IMG/VR virus record: IMGVR_UViG_3300036859_000070
Location: 1 to 46,109 of that record
Length of the DNA: 46,109 nucleotides
From: a virus
Strand: one strand, 5' to 3'
Shown here: one piece after another, positions 37,958 to 45,695 of the stretch
Position numbering within the stretch: position 1 is the stretch's first letter
How the letters are laid out: each line of letters opens with the position of its first letter
Notes under the pieces: generated by a model
Told to the model about the DNA's origin: nothing
What the model saw: only the letters and a program-made list of their open reading frames with translations
Databases searched by the model: none
Translations under genes and position numbers: made by a program

Positions 37958-39249
37958 GCGGCATCACGGGTGAGCAGTTGGTAGCGGCAGCCAGGAGCTG
38001 GCTTGGCACGCCCTATCAATGGGGCGGGGAATCCCGCTCCGGCGTGGACTGCTCCGCCCTGGTCCAGAACATCTACAAGTCGTTCGGCATCGACATCCCC
38101 CGGGTCACCTTCAACCAGATCGGCGTCGGCGCCAGCGTCGGCCTTGGCAAGCTCCGCGCAGGCGACCTGGTGTTCTTCGACACCGATGCCAAGAGGAGTG
38201 GTCCAGACCACGTCGGTATCTACATCGGTGGCGGAAAGTTCATCCACGCGCCGAAGACCGGCGACGTGGTGAAGGTCAGCTCCCTGACGGACTCGTACTA
38301 CAGCAACCGGTGGATGGGCGGACGCCGGATCAACGGCGTTGTCACCTCCGCCGACTACGGCGAGGACGTCAGCCAGGCGCCGGAGGTCAAGCTCTCCAAG
38401 ACCGAGCTGGCCGAGACCTACGGCATGAGCTACGCGTTCTTCAAGTCGCAGCCGGAGCTGATGAAGAAGCTCAACGAGGCGGTCGAGGGGCAGTGGGACG
38501 CCAACCACTTCACGGCCGAGCTGAAGAACACGAAGTGGTGGAAAGACAACTCCAAGAGCATGCGCGAAGCGCAGGTTATGGCCAAGACCGACCCGGCTAC
38601 GTATCGGGCCAGCCTCGCCGCCGCGCAGGCTGTCGCCGCGCAGGCGGCGGTGAAGATGGGCGCCGTCCTGTCCACCAAGCAGCTCGCCAAGCTGGCGAAG
38701 AACATGATCACGTTCCAGTGGAACGACGCTCAGGTGGCCAACTACATGGGCCAGTACGTGAAGTTCAACGAGGATCACGTCCTGGGAGGCCAGGCCGGGG
38801 CCGCCGCTGCGGCCATCGAGAAGAACTCCTACGACAACGGCATCCAGGTCTCGGACCAGACGGTGAAGAACCAGGCCGCGTACCTCATGCGCGGCCTGAC
38901 CACCATGGAGAAGATCCAGGGAGAAAGCCGCCAGCAGGCGGCGGGCGCCTATCCGGCGTTCGCCGACCAGATCAACGCCGGTGCGTCCATGCGCGACATC
39001 GCGCAGCCGTACATCCAGATGGTGGCCCAGGAGCTGGGGCTGCCGGAGACGGATGTGGATCTATGGCATCCCAAGGTCCGTAGCGCTCTCCAGCGCAAGG
39101 ACTCGGCGGGCGCTCCCGCACCCATGACCCTGACGGATTTCCGTACCGCGCTGCGGGATGATCCCGCGTGGCGCAGGACGCCGCAGGCGGCGGATGCGAT
39201 GCTCACGGTCGGAAGGCAAGTGCTCTCCGACTTCGGATTGCTGCGGTGA
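37954..39249 (+). CDS. Virion-associated NlpC/P60 peptidase with shared C-terminal domain, 431 aa
   Basis: NlpC/P60 cysteine peptidase in residues 1-115: RSGVDCSALVQN (Cys33), GPDHVGIYIGGG (His86) and KFIHAP (His98) form the triad that cleaves peptidoglycan stem peptides. Residues ~147-431 are helical and clearly paralogous to the same region of the next gene: YGMSYAFFKSQPELMKKL, LKNTKWWKDN, TDPATYRAS, ending QVLSDFGLLR. It presumably cuts the wall during DNA entry. ATGA coupling to the previous gene. Confidence 0.88.
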   Translation: MSGITGEQLVAAARSWLGTPYQWGGESRSGVDCSALVQNIYKSFGIDIPRVTFNQIGVGASVGLGKLRAGDLVFFDTDAKRSGPDHVGIYIGGGKFIHAPKTGDVVKVSSLTDSYYSNRWMGGRRINGVVTSADYGEDVSQAPEVKLSKTELAETYGMSYAFFKSQPELMKKLNEAVEGQWDANHFTAELKNTKWWKDNSKSMREAQVMAKTDPATYRASLAAAQAVAAQAAVKMGAVLSTKQLAKLAKNMITFQWNDAQVANYMGQYVKFNEDHVLGGQAGAAAAAIEKNSYDNGIQVSDQTVKNQAAYLMRGLTTMEKIQGESRQQAAGAYPAFADQINAGASMRDIAQPYIQMVAQELGLPETDVDLWHPKVRSALQRKDSAGAPAPMTLTDFRTALRDDPAWRRTPQAADAMLTVGRQVLSDFGLLR

Positions 39250-39253
39250 ATGA

Positions 39254-40534
39254 ATGGCAGGCTTCGAGGCGTTCTTCTGGGCCATCGCCCAGCAGGAATC
39301 AGGAGGGTCGTACACGGCCGTAGGGCCGCAGACCACGTACGGCCACGCCTACGGCAAGTACCAGGTGCTCCAGGGGAACATCGCCCCCTGGACGAAAAAG
39401 TACTTCGGACGTGCCCTCACGCCGCAGCAGTTCCTGGCGAGCCCGCAGGCCCAGGAGGCCGTGGCTCGCGGTGTCCTCAAGGGGTACTACAACCGATACG
39501 GCGCCCGAGGCGCCGCTGCCATGTGGTACTCCGGGCAGTCCGACCCGAATAAGACTTACGGAAACCCGCCGGTCTACAAGTACGTCAACTCCGTGATGAA
39601 GCGCGTTGGCGGGTACTCCGGGCAGTCCACCCTGTACGCCGCATCCACATCAGGAGGGTCCACCGTGGCGAAGCTCGATGACCGCACGATGGCCTCCATG
39701 TACGGCTTGTCATACGACATGATCAAGTCGTCCCCGGAGCTGAAGAAGCTCTTCCGTAAGGCGGTGAATGAGGGCTGGAGCGGCACGCTGTTCGCCGCCC
39801 ACCTGAAGAACAGCAAGTGGTGGAAGACTCAGTCTTCCACCCTGCGCAAGTACATCACCCAGAAGTACACCGACCCGGCCACCTGGAAGCAGAGCAACTC
39901 AGCATCCGCCGCGAAGATCAACGCCCTGGCCATCCAGATCGGCCTGGGCCGCCAGATCTCCAAGGGTGACTACACCAAGCTCCTCCAGGAAGCCCTCTAC
40001 AAGTCCCGCGCGCTCGGCTGGTCCGAGGAGCGGATCAAGGATTACCTCGGAGCCCGCGTCACCACGCACGGTGGTGTGATGTGGGGCGAAGCCGGGGAGG
40101 CCTTCGACAAGCTCCATGAGCTGGCCTATCTCAACGGCATGTCGTACAAGACATGGTTCGCCACCGAGGCCCGCGACATCGTCTCGGGCAAGTCCACCCT
40201 GGAGACTGCTGAGGCCAAGATCCGCAAGGAGGCGGCGGCGAAGTACAGCGCTTTCGCCGATCAGATCAAGGCGGGCCAGAACGTCATGGATCTGGCCTCG
40301 CCGTACATCCGCTCGGTCGCCTCCATCCTGGAGTTGGCCGAGACGGACATCGACCTGAAGAACAAGTACGTCTCCGACGCCATGACCGGCGCCAAGGCGG
40401 GTGCGAACTACCCCTTGTGGGAGTTCGAGAACAAGCTGCGTGAAGATCCACTGTGGAAGAAGACCAACAACGCCCGCGAGGGCATGATGACCACAGCGCG
40501 GGCCGTCTTGCGCGATTTCGGTTTTGCCTACTAG
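39254..40534 (+). CDS. Virion-associated lysozyme/transglycosylase-like protein with shared C-terminal domain, 426 aa
   Basis: Residues 1-115 resemble a goose-type/soluble lytic transglycosylase fold: FFWAIAQQESGGSYTA with candidate catalytic Glu15, HAYGKYQVLQGN and AAAMWYSGQSDPN. Residues ~140-426 match the C-terminal part of the preceding protein: YGLSYDMIKSSPELKKLF, LKNSKWWKTQ, TDPATWKQS, ending AVLRDFGFAY. Same chassis, different enzyme head. The start ATG at 39254 has a weak ribosome site; ATG at 39250 is out of frame. Confidence 0.85.
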   Translation: MAGFEAFFWAIAQQESGGSYTAVGPQTTYGHAYGKYQVLQGNIAPWTKKYFGRALTPQQFLASPQAQEAVARGVLKGYYNRYGARGAAAMWYSGQSDPNKTYGNPPVYKYVNSVMKRVGGYSGQSTLYAASTSGGSTVAKLDDRTMASMYGLSYDMIKSSPELKKLFRKAVNEGWSGTLFAAHLKNSKWWKTQSSTLRKYITQKYTDPATWKQSNSASAAKINALAIQIGLGRQISKGDYTKLLQEALYKSRALGWSEERIKDYLGARVTTHGGVMWGEAGEAFDKLHELAYLNGMSYKTWFATEARDIVSGKSTLETAEAKIRKEAAAKYSAFADQIKAGQNVMDLASPYIRSVASILELAETDIDLKNKYVSDAMTGAKAGANYPLWEFENKLREDPLWKKTNNAREGMMTTARAVLRDFGFAY

Positions 40535-40547
40535 TGGAGGGAGTGCT

Positions 40548-41690
40548 GTGACTACAGCAATGGAAGAGCAGTACGTCCCCGAGGACTTCCAGACCGAACT
40601 GGATCTGCCGACGGCGCAGCCGGTTGACCAGGCCGCACTGGGCAGCTCCAAGGCCGCTCTGACGCGCGCCAAGCTCGCCTCCCGGGCCGCAAAGAGCACC
40701 GTCTCGACGATCGAGCGGGCTCTGAAGCGGGAGGGCCTGTCGGCCAAGGGCAAGAAGGCGCTCCAGGAGCAGCTCACTCGCGCGCAGGCGTCGTATCAGA
40801 AGGCCGTCAAAGCCCAGACCGAGGCTCGGAACAAGGTCTACGAGACTGGCGGCGAGTACGAGAAGCTCCTGGAGGGAGCCAACCGGGACGCCTTTCTCGC
40901 GCTGCGGACCCTGTTCTCGGGGTTCGGCCTGGGCTCCCTGGCGGGCAAGATCTACGACTACGCCAAGCAGGGCTATGGCGCCGACACGATCTCACTACTC
41001 CTCCAGGACACCAATGAGTACAAGCAGCGCTTCGCCGGGAACGAGGCCCGCCTGAAGGCGGGTCTGCCAGTACTCAGCCCGGCTGAGTACCTGAGCGTGG
41101 AGAGTGCCTACCGCCAGGTACTCCAGGACGCAGGGCTGCCCAAGGGGTTCTATGACAACCCTGCCGACTTCCAGAAGTGGATCTCCTCCGACATCTCCCC
41201 CACGGAGATCAAGAGCCGGGTGGACATCGCCACCGCCGAAGTCTCGCAGTTCGATGACGTGGCCAAGCAGCAGCTTGCTCTCTTCTATGGCGTGGACGAG
41301 AAGTCCCTGGTGGCGTACGCCCTGGACCGCACCCGTGGCGTGGCCCTGCTCCAGAAGCAGGCCAGCGCCGCACAGTTCGGTGCCGAGGCAGCGCGGCGCG
41401 GGCTGGCCACAGACCGGACCCGGATGGAGGGCTACATCAGCCAGGGACTGTCCCAGTCCCAGGCTGCGCAGGGTTTCCAGATCATCTCCGAGGAGCTGCC
41501 GAACCTCACCGCCATCGCCGAGCGCTTTGGTACCACGTTCGGCCAGGTAGAGGCCGAGCAGGCGGTCTTCGGCACCTCCGCCTTCGCCGCTGAGAAGCGC
41601 AAGGGTCTGGCCTCGCAGGAGCGAGCCCTGTTCGGAGGCAGCCAGGGCTCCAGCGCGGCCGGGCTGTCGGCCGGGTATCGTGCGACGTAG
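40548..41690 (+). CDS. Internal virion-type coiled-coil protein, 380 aa
   Basis: The start is GTG with GGAGGGAGTGCT upstream, preferred over an upstream in-frame codon. Residues ~25-105 are coiled coil (SKAALTRAKLASRAAKSTVS). A block around residues 120-215 contains LLLQDTNEYKQRFAGNEARL and LPVLSPAEYLSVESAYRQVL, a pattern I have seen in ejection-type actinophage proteins. Helical C-terminus. Its stop codon overlaps the tRNA-Met 5' end. Probably the last ejection protein. Confidence 0.7.
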   Translation: MTTAMEEQYVPEDFQTELDLPTAQPVDQAALGSSKAALTRAKLASRAAKSTVSTIERALKREGLSAKGKKALQEQLTRAQASYQKAVKAQTEARNKVYETGGEYEKLLEGANRDAFLALRTLFSGFGLGSLAGKIYDYAKQGYGADTISLLLQDTNEYKQRFAGNEARLKAGLPVLSPAEYLSVESAYRQVLQDAGLPKGFYDNPADFQKWISSDISPTEIKSRVDIATAEVSQFDDVAKQQLALFYGVDEKSLVAYALDRTRGVALLQKQASAAQFGAEAARRGLATDRTRMEGYISQGLSQSQAAQGFQIISEELPNLTAIAERFGTTFGQVEAEQAVFGTSAFAAEKRKGLASQERALFGGSQGSSAAGLSAGYRAT

Positions 41691-41762
41691 CGGGGTAGAG
41701 CAGCTCGGTAGCTCGGCAGGCTCATAACCTGTAGGTCGCGGGTTCAAATCCCGTCCCCGCAA
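41689..41762 (+). tRNA. tRNA-Met (CAT anticodon)
   Basis: Good cloverleaf: acceptor GCGGGG/CCCCGC with an A1-A72 mismatch, D-arm GAGC/GCTC, anticodon stem GCAGG/CCTGT with loop CTCATAA, T-arm GCGGG-TTCAAAT-CCCGT. Anticodon CAT may be Met or, if modified, Ile. The anticodon stem lacks the three consecutive G-C pairs of initiator tRNA. No CCA is encoded. Its first two bases overlap the stop codon of the preceding gene. Confidence 0.92.
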
Positions 41763-41765
41763 CTC

Positions 41766-41795
41766 AAACGCCCCCAGCCTGCGCCGGGGGCGTTT
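41766..41795 (+). terminator. 10-bp terminator hairpin after tRNA-Met
   Basis: AAACGCCCCC/GGGGGCGTTT (41766-41775 with 41786-41795). Two short hairpins follow (CTCTT-GCA-AAGAG and GCTTT-TGC-AAAGC), so transcription probably restarts before the scaffold gene. Confidence 0.8.
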
Positions 41796-41797
41796 GC

Positions 41798-41838
41798 TCT
41801 TGCAAAGAGTGTTTGCTTTTGCAAAGCGGGTACAGTCT
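41798..41838 (+). promoter_or_regulatory. Candidate scaffold/capsid operon promoter with TTGCAAAG repeats
   Basis: TTGCAAAG occurs twice about 19 bases apart, and TACAGT downstream could be a -10 box. It lies between the tRNA terminator and the scaffold gene, whose start is about 100 bases away, leaving room for a leader. The promoter call is tentative. Confidence 0.4.
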
Positions 41839-41933
41839 TAGCGAACGGATCGTCCGGCCCCGTTCGCTATCAGTCCGGAGCAGGAGCTTCACCGCAACCC
41901 CGGCGGTGAGTGGCCATACGAGGGAGAAGCTCG

Positions 41934-42458
41934 ATGAGCGAGTACGGCTTTGGGTACTACGACGGCGACGCCGAGGAAGAGGGCCAGCAGGCCCCTCCGC
42001 AGGAGACCAAGCAGACTCCGGAACCCAAGTGGTTCCGGGACTACATGAAGAAGTCTTCGCAGGAGATCAACGAGCTTCGAGGAAAGCTCGCTGCCAAGGA
42101 AGTCGCTGAGAAGTTCCAGGCCAAGGGGTACGACCCGACAGCGTCAGCGCTGTATCAGGGAGACCCCGACAAGGTGGATGAGTGGCTGGCCGCCAACGGA
42201 ACCCTTCTGGCCAAGCGCCCTGGCGCCGAGCAGGAAGAGATCGTTACGCCCCCGACGGGGGCACCGGCTTCCGCTGTGTCCGCCGAACACCAGGAGCAAT
42301 TTCAGCGCATGCAGTCCGCTGGTGACGGCGCCGCCGCCGCGCAGGGCTCAGAGGCCGAGCTGGTCGCCGCACTCAATGCGGCCAAGACCGTCGAGGACTT
42401 CGAGAACGTAGCGCGGGCGAACGGCTGGCAGTACAGCACCGACGGCCTGTTCGGCTGA
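41934..42458 (+). CDS. Scaffold (capsid assembly) protein, 174 aa
   Basis: The start MSEYGFGYYDGDAEEEG follows GGGAGAAG. Acidic N-terminus, Glu/Gln/Lys coiled coil (KKSSQEINELRGKLAAKEVA), Ala-rich helices and no Cys: the usual look of phage scaffolds, which fill the procapsid and are expelled. It lies immediately before the capsid gene, as in many phages. No protease partner is seen. Confidence 0.8.
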   Translation: MSEYGFGYYDGDAEEEGQQAPPQETKQTPEPKWFRDYMKKSSQEINELRGKLAAKEVAEKFQAKGYDPTASALYQGDPDKVDEWLAANGTLLAKRPGAEQEEIVTPPTGAPASAVSAEHQEQFQRMQSAGDGAAAAQGSEAELVAALNAAKTVEDFENVARANGWQYSTDGLFG

Positions 42459-42466
42459 GATAACGC

Positions 42467-42505
42467 GCCTGGTCTCCCTTATCGGCTTCTCTTCGAGGAC
42501 CAGGC
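42467..42505 (+). promoter_or_regulatory. Hairpin ending at the capsid start codon
   Basis: GCCTGGTC (42467-42474) pairs perfectly with GACCAGGC (42498-42505), the last bases before the capsid ATG at 42506; the likely GAGGA ribosome site abuts and partly enters the 3' arm. It could tune capsid translation or act as an RNA processing site. Confidence 0.55.
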
Positions 42506-43480
42506 ATGGTTAACGCCTATACAGACACTACGGCGATGTCGAACGCGGTTCAGACCGCGTACGACCGCCTCTTCGAGTTCGCACTCCGTGCGCAGCCCCT
42601 GTTCCGCCAGGTGGCGGACAAGCGCCCCGCACAGCAGACCGCCCCCGGCGGCTCTGTGGTTCTGGAGCGCTTCGCGGATCTTGCCGTGGCCACCACGGCT
42701 CTGACCGAGACCGTCGATCCCGACTCGGTCGCTCTCGGCAACCCGACCACGGTCACCATCACCCTGAGCGAGTACGGCAACCCGGTGCTCCGCACCCGCA
42801 AGCTCTACCTGTTCTCGCTGACCGACGTGGACCCGGCCATCGCCAACATCGTGGCGTTCAACATGGCCGACTCGATCGACTCGGTGGTCCAGACCGTCCT
42901 GCGGGCTGGCACCAACGTGATCCAGCGCAAGGCTGGCGCGATCACCTACGTCACCAACGGCACGCTCACCACCCCGGTCGGCACCACCATGGCCGCCACC
43001 GACACCTACACCTCCGCGATCTCGCGCCTGGCGGTGGCCAAGCTCCGCACCAACAAGGCCGTGCCCCGCAAGGGCTCGCTCTACTGGAGCGCCATCCACC
43101 CGGAGGTCTCTCACGACCTTCGCGCGGAGACCGGCGCCGCCGCGTGGCGTGACCCGCACAACTACTCGGCTCCCGGCAACATCTGGGCCGGTGAGATCGG
43201 CGCCTACGAGGGTGCGTACTACATCGAGTCCCCGCGTTGCTACAACGCGGTCGATGCCGGTACCGGCGACAACACCGTTCGGCGTTTCCGTACCTACTTC
43301 GCAGGCCAGCAGGCTCTCGCGGAGGCCGTGGCGGATGAGTTCCACATCGTGGCTGGTCCGATCACGGACAAGCTCATGCGGTTCCGTCCGCTCGGCTGGT
43401 ACGGCGTAGCCGGTTGGGCTCGCTACCGCGAGGAGTCGCTGATCCGCGCGGAGACCACCAGCTCGATCGACTCTGCCTGA
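42506..43480 (+). CDS. Major capsid protein, 324 aa
   Basis: Assigned from order (scaffold, then capsid), length and composition: an N-terminal helix (YTDTTAMSNAVQTAYDRLFE), an E-loop-like beta part (PGGSVVLERFADLAVATTAL) and a spine-helix and A-domain pattern (GSLYWSAIHPEVSHDLRAET; FHIVAGPITDKLMRFRPLGW) typical of HK97-fold capsids. The A-domain-like end and a beta-rich insertion near residues 130-175 fit well. Preceded by the hairpin described above. Confidence 0.88.
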   Translation: MVNAYTDTTAMSNAVQTAYDRLFEFALRAQPLFRQVADKRPAQQTAPGGSVVLERFADLAVATTALTETVDPDSVALGNPTTVTITLSEYGNPVLRTRKLYLFSLTDVDPAIANIVAFNMADSIDSVVQTVLRAGTNVIQRKAGAITYVTNGTLTTPVGTTMAATDTYTSAISRLAVAKLRTNKAVPRKGSLYWSAIHPEVSHDLRAETGAAAWRDPHNYSAPGNIWAGEIGAYEGAYYIESPRCYNAVDAGTGDNTVRRFRTYFAGQQALAEAVADEFHIVAGPITDKLMRFRPLGWYGVAGWARYREESLIRAETTSSIDSA

Positions 43481-43499
43481 TCAGGAACGGGGACTCCTC

Positions 43500-43823
43500 A
43501 TGAGTGGCACCGACAATCTCAGCTACACGGTCACGTCTGTGACGGCGACGGCCTATACCGCCACCGCCACGGACTCCGTCCTGCTCTGCGACCCGGCGGG
43601 CGGCGCTATCACCGTCACCCTGCCGACGCCGGGCTCCACCTCGTTCCCGGCCGGGCGGATGATCTACATCCGCTCCACCGGCACGACCAACGCTGTGACC
43701 ATCGACCCCGCCGGGTCGGTGACCATCGACGGCGCAGCGACCATCTCGCTCGCGTCGGCGGCGAAGCACGGTGCCCTCATCACCACCGACGGCACCAACT
43801 ACTTCACCATCGTGGTCAGCTGA
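43500..43823 (+). CDS. Beta-rich capsid accessory (decoration-like) protein, 107 aa
   Basis: The ATG is 19 bases after the capsid stop, with a weak GGGGA site. Nearly all strand (YTVTSVTATAYTATATDSVL, then GGAITVTLPTPGS and GSVTIDGAATISLASAAKHG), like a short beta-helix or beta-roll. Position suggests a head decoration or spike protein; not a recognised family. Confidence 0.7.
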   Translation: MSGTDNLSYTVTSVTATAYTATATDSVLLCDPAGGAITVTLPTPGSTSFPAGRMIYIRSTGTTNAVTIDPAGSVTIDGAATISLASAAKHGALITTDGTNYFTIVVS

Positions 43824-44312
43824 TCAAGATGGCTTCAAGTAGTCGATCGCTGCCCGAAGGAGGTGAGGATCGTGTTCGAATCGCCCGATAGCCATGTTGC
43901 AACGGCCGCAGAGCAGGCCGCGCACGTGACCTCCTTCGTGGCAGTGATCGACTGCCAGGAGGCGGCCCTTGACCTCGGATTCGGGCTTGCGGCAAATGGC
44001 GCAGGCCCCTCCCTGGCCAGCGAGAATGGCCTGGTACACGGACAGGCTGATGCCGTACTTCTGCCGGAAGCGCTGGTCACGCACTCGGTCGCGGTTGGCT
44101 TGCTGGTACGCCCGTCGGTGGTCGGCGTTGACAGCCCGCCAGCGCGCCGCGTACTCGCTTCGCTCTCCGCGATGGGCGGCGTTGTACTCGGCCTTCTGGA
44201 GTCGCTTGCACGGTTTGCACCAGTAGGACCATCCACGCTTCTCGGACGGGGTTCGGTAAAACTCCGCCTGGGGCTTCTCCTGCTTGCACTTGGTGCACGT
44301 AAGAACGTCCAT
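43824..44312 (-). CDS. Recombination endonuclease VII-like HNH nuclease, antisense in the head genes, 162 aa
   Basis: An endonuclease VII/HNH core is complete: YGISLSVYQAILAGQGGACA, with Cys104, Cys107, the catalytic VDHCHEGGHVRG (Asp122, His123, His125) and LLCGRCNMAIG (Cys135, Cys138) binding zinc. An N-terminal zinc ribbon is also visible (LTCTKCKQEK ... YWCKPC). It lies on the opposite strand between two structural genes, the usual position of a free-standing homing-type nuclease, though endonuclease VII can also resolve DNA branches. The start at 44312 has TACACT just upstream, suggesting its own leaderless promoter. Confidence 0.88.
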   Translation of the reverse strand: MDVLTCTKCKQEKPQAEFYRTPSEKRGWSYWCKPCKRLQKAEYNAAHRGERSEYAARWRAVNADHRRAYQQANRDRVRDQRFRQKYGISLSVYQAILAGQGGACAICRKPESEVKGRLLAVDHCHEGGHVRGLLCGRCNMAIGRFEHDPHLLRAAIDYLKPS

Positions 44313-44326
44313 GCAGGTGAAGTGTA

Positions 44327-44602
44327 GTGGCCCTTTACACATTTAAGACGCCCACCGTGGAGGAGGGGCCTGCCTCCTGGGAAGACATGCTCTTCCTCCG
44401 CGTGAAGCTCACGCGCGGGGTGTCCATCCAGGAGAAGCCGCAGGGCACCTACCGTGCCCTGCGGTTCCCTACTCAGGACGAGATCGCGGACGCCTTCTTC
44501 TTCTACATGGGCGGCCACGAATACACGGTCGATGACGCCACCAAGGCCGCACTCATCGCTGGCGGGGTAGGCGTTACCGAAGGTAACTTCACCGCGCAGT
44601 AG
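44327..44602 (+). CDS. Unknown small head gene, 91 aa
   Basis: GTG start with AGGTGA upstream, divergent from the nuclease gene by only 14 bases. Compact alpha/beta sequence (DEIADAFFFYMGGHEYTVDD, then AALIAGGVGV). Position after the capsid suggests a head-completion protein; no family recognised. Confidence 0.65.
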   Translation: MALYTFKTPTVEEGPASWEDMLFLRVKLTRGVSIQEKPQGTYRALRFPTQDEIADAFFFYMGGHEYTVDDATKAALIAGGVGVTEGNFTAQ

Positions 44603-44610
44603 GAGGAATC

Positions 44611-44781
44611 ATGGCGAAGGGAATGGGCTTCAAGGCGGCGGCTGCCAGCGTCGCCAAGAAGCAGGGCGTCTCCAAGGAGCGCGCCAGCGCAATCATCGCC
44701 GCAGGTGCCCGCAAGGCGTCGCCTGCGGCCAAGAAGGCCAACCCCAACCTGAAGAAGGTCAAGGGAAAGGCGAAGTACTGA
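44611..44781 (+). CDS. Small Lys/Ala-rich protein, 56 aa
   Basis: AGGAGGAATC precedes the ATG. Very basic and Ala-rich (MAKGMGFKAAAASVAKKQGV ... KKVKGKAKY), histone-like composition, so DNA or RNA binding is likely. This type of small basic protein is common in phage head operons. Confidence 0.72.
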   Translation: MAKGMGFKAAAASVAKKQGVSKERASAIIAAGARKASPAAKKANPNLKKVKGKAKY

Positions 44782-45008
44782 TGCCCAAGCCCCAGACAGC
44801 GCCCGATCGCCCCGAGACCAGCTCGGGGTATTTCGGGGACGAAGGCCGCTCTCCGCTCACGCGGGGCGGCAACAGCACTCTGACCAATGGCAACGAGTTC
44901 CATACCCTGGACCGGACGATCGAGACCGTTCCGGCCGTGTACTGCGAGACGTACGGCATGGAAGACGACTCGCACACCCAGGGTGTGTACCGGAGGGACC
45001 TGATCTGA
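44781..45008 (+). CDS. Unknown protein, 75 aa
   Basis: ATG in a TGATG overlap. Polar, Thr/Asp/Gly-rich sequence with little predicted helix (TSSGYFGDEGRSPLTRGGNS). No family recognised. Confidence 0.65.
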   Translation: MPKPQTAPDRPETSSGYFGDEGRSPLTRGGNSTLTNGNEFHTLDRTIETVPAVYCETYGMEDDSHTQGVYRRDLI

Positions 45009-45292
45009 TGGCTTGCCGATCCGGTTGCCGTACGCAGGACCACGCGTCCTACGCGCAGTGCTGCCAGGCTGCCGGTATCGGCGCCTGGATGGTCGCGGTC
45101 TCCAAAGGCTTCGACCAGGGCTCTCAGCGCCGCTGGGATGGCGAGCTGACCGACTACAAGGCCCTGCGCAAGGAGGGCATCCAGCCGGACGGGACCACCC
45201 GTCCGCACCTGGACAGGGCCAAGAAGCTCTCCGACATGGTCGGGGCCGCCTACGGCTCCGCCTTCAACGTCGCCACCCCGATGGAGGACTGA
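45008..45292 (+). CDS. Unknown protein with N-terminal Cys cluster, 94 aa
   Basis: ATG in a TGATG overlap. MACRSGCRTQDHASYAQCCQ gives a C-x3-C ... H-x6-CC group that may bind metal; the rest is helical and charged (DYKALRKEGIQPDG; DRAKKLSDMVGAAYG). Located in the head/neck gene series; function unknown. Confidence 0.65.
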   Translation: MACRSGCRTQDHASYAQCCQAAGIGAWMVAVSKGFDQGSQRRWDGELTDYKALRKEGIQPDGTTRPHLDRAKKLSDMVGAAYGSAFNVATPMED

Positions 45293-45693
45293 TGGCTGGC
45301 AGCACAGTGGGCGTCGAGCCTGTCGCCGTCAACCCGGCCAGCGTCCTGGCCAACAGCGTGGTCGTGACCAACAGCGTCACGCAAACCAATGTCCTTACGG
45401 TGCCCGCCGGGCGCACGTGGGTAGGCCAGGTAGTGGTGATCTCCACCAACCTGATCACCGTCGCCGCCGCGCAGAACACGCGTGCCATCATTGCGGGCAC
45501 GGGCGCCCTTCCGGCCGTTGGCACGATCATCGCCCTGGCCACCAGTGCACGGGACACCGCGTCCACCGTGGTGGCCGCGAAGAACGTAACCATCACCGCC
45601 CCGTCGGGCAATGCGGTGACGGTGGACCTGCTTAACTCCACCAACGCCACCTACTCGGGCACGGTTTCCTGCTACGGGAACCTGGTGGGCTGA
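45292..45693 (+). CDS. Beta-rich virion protein, 133 aa
   Basis: ATG in a TGATG overlap. Val/Thr/Ala/Asn-rich throughout (VTNSVTQTNVLTVPAGRTWV), few charges, a strand-dominated fold. Similar in style and partly in sequence to the 120-residue protein at 380, so the two may have arisen by duplication. Probably a small structural protein; no family recognised. Confidence 0.72.
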   Translation: MAGSTVGVEPVAVNPASVLANSVVVTNSVTQTNVLTVPAGRTWVGQVVVISTNLITVAAAQNTRAIIAGTGALPAVGTIIALATSARDTASTVVAAKNVTITAPSGNAVTVDLLNSTNATYSGTVSCYGNLVG

Positions 45694-45695
45694 CC

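Noticed and set aside
40995-41762. Open frame reading DLNPRPTGYEPAELPSC on the leftward strand
   Set aside because: A well-known artefact from reading tRNA-Met antisense; not a protein.
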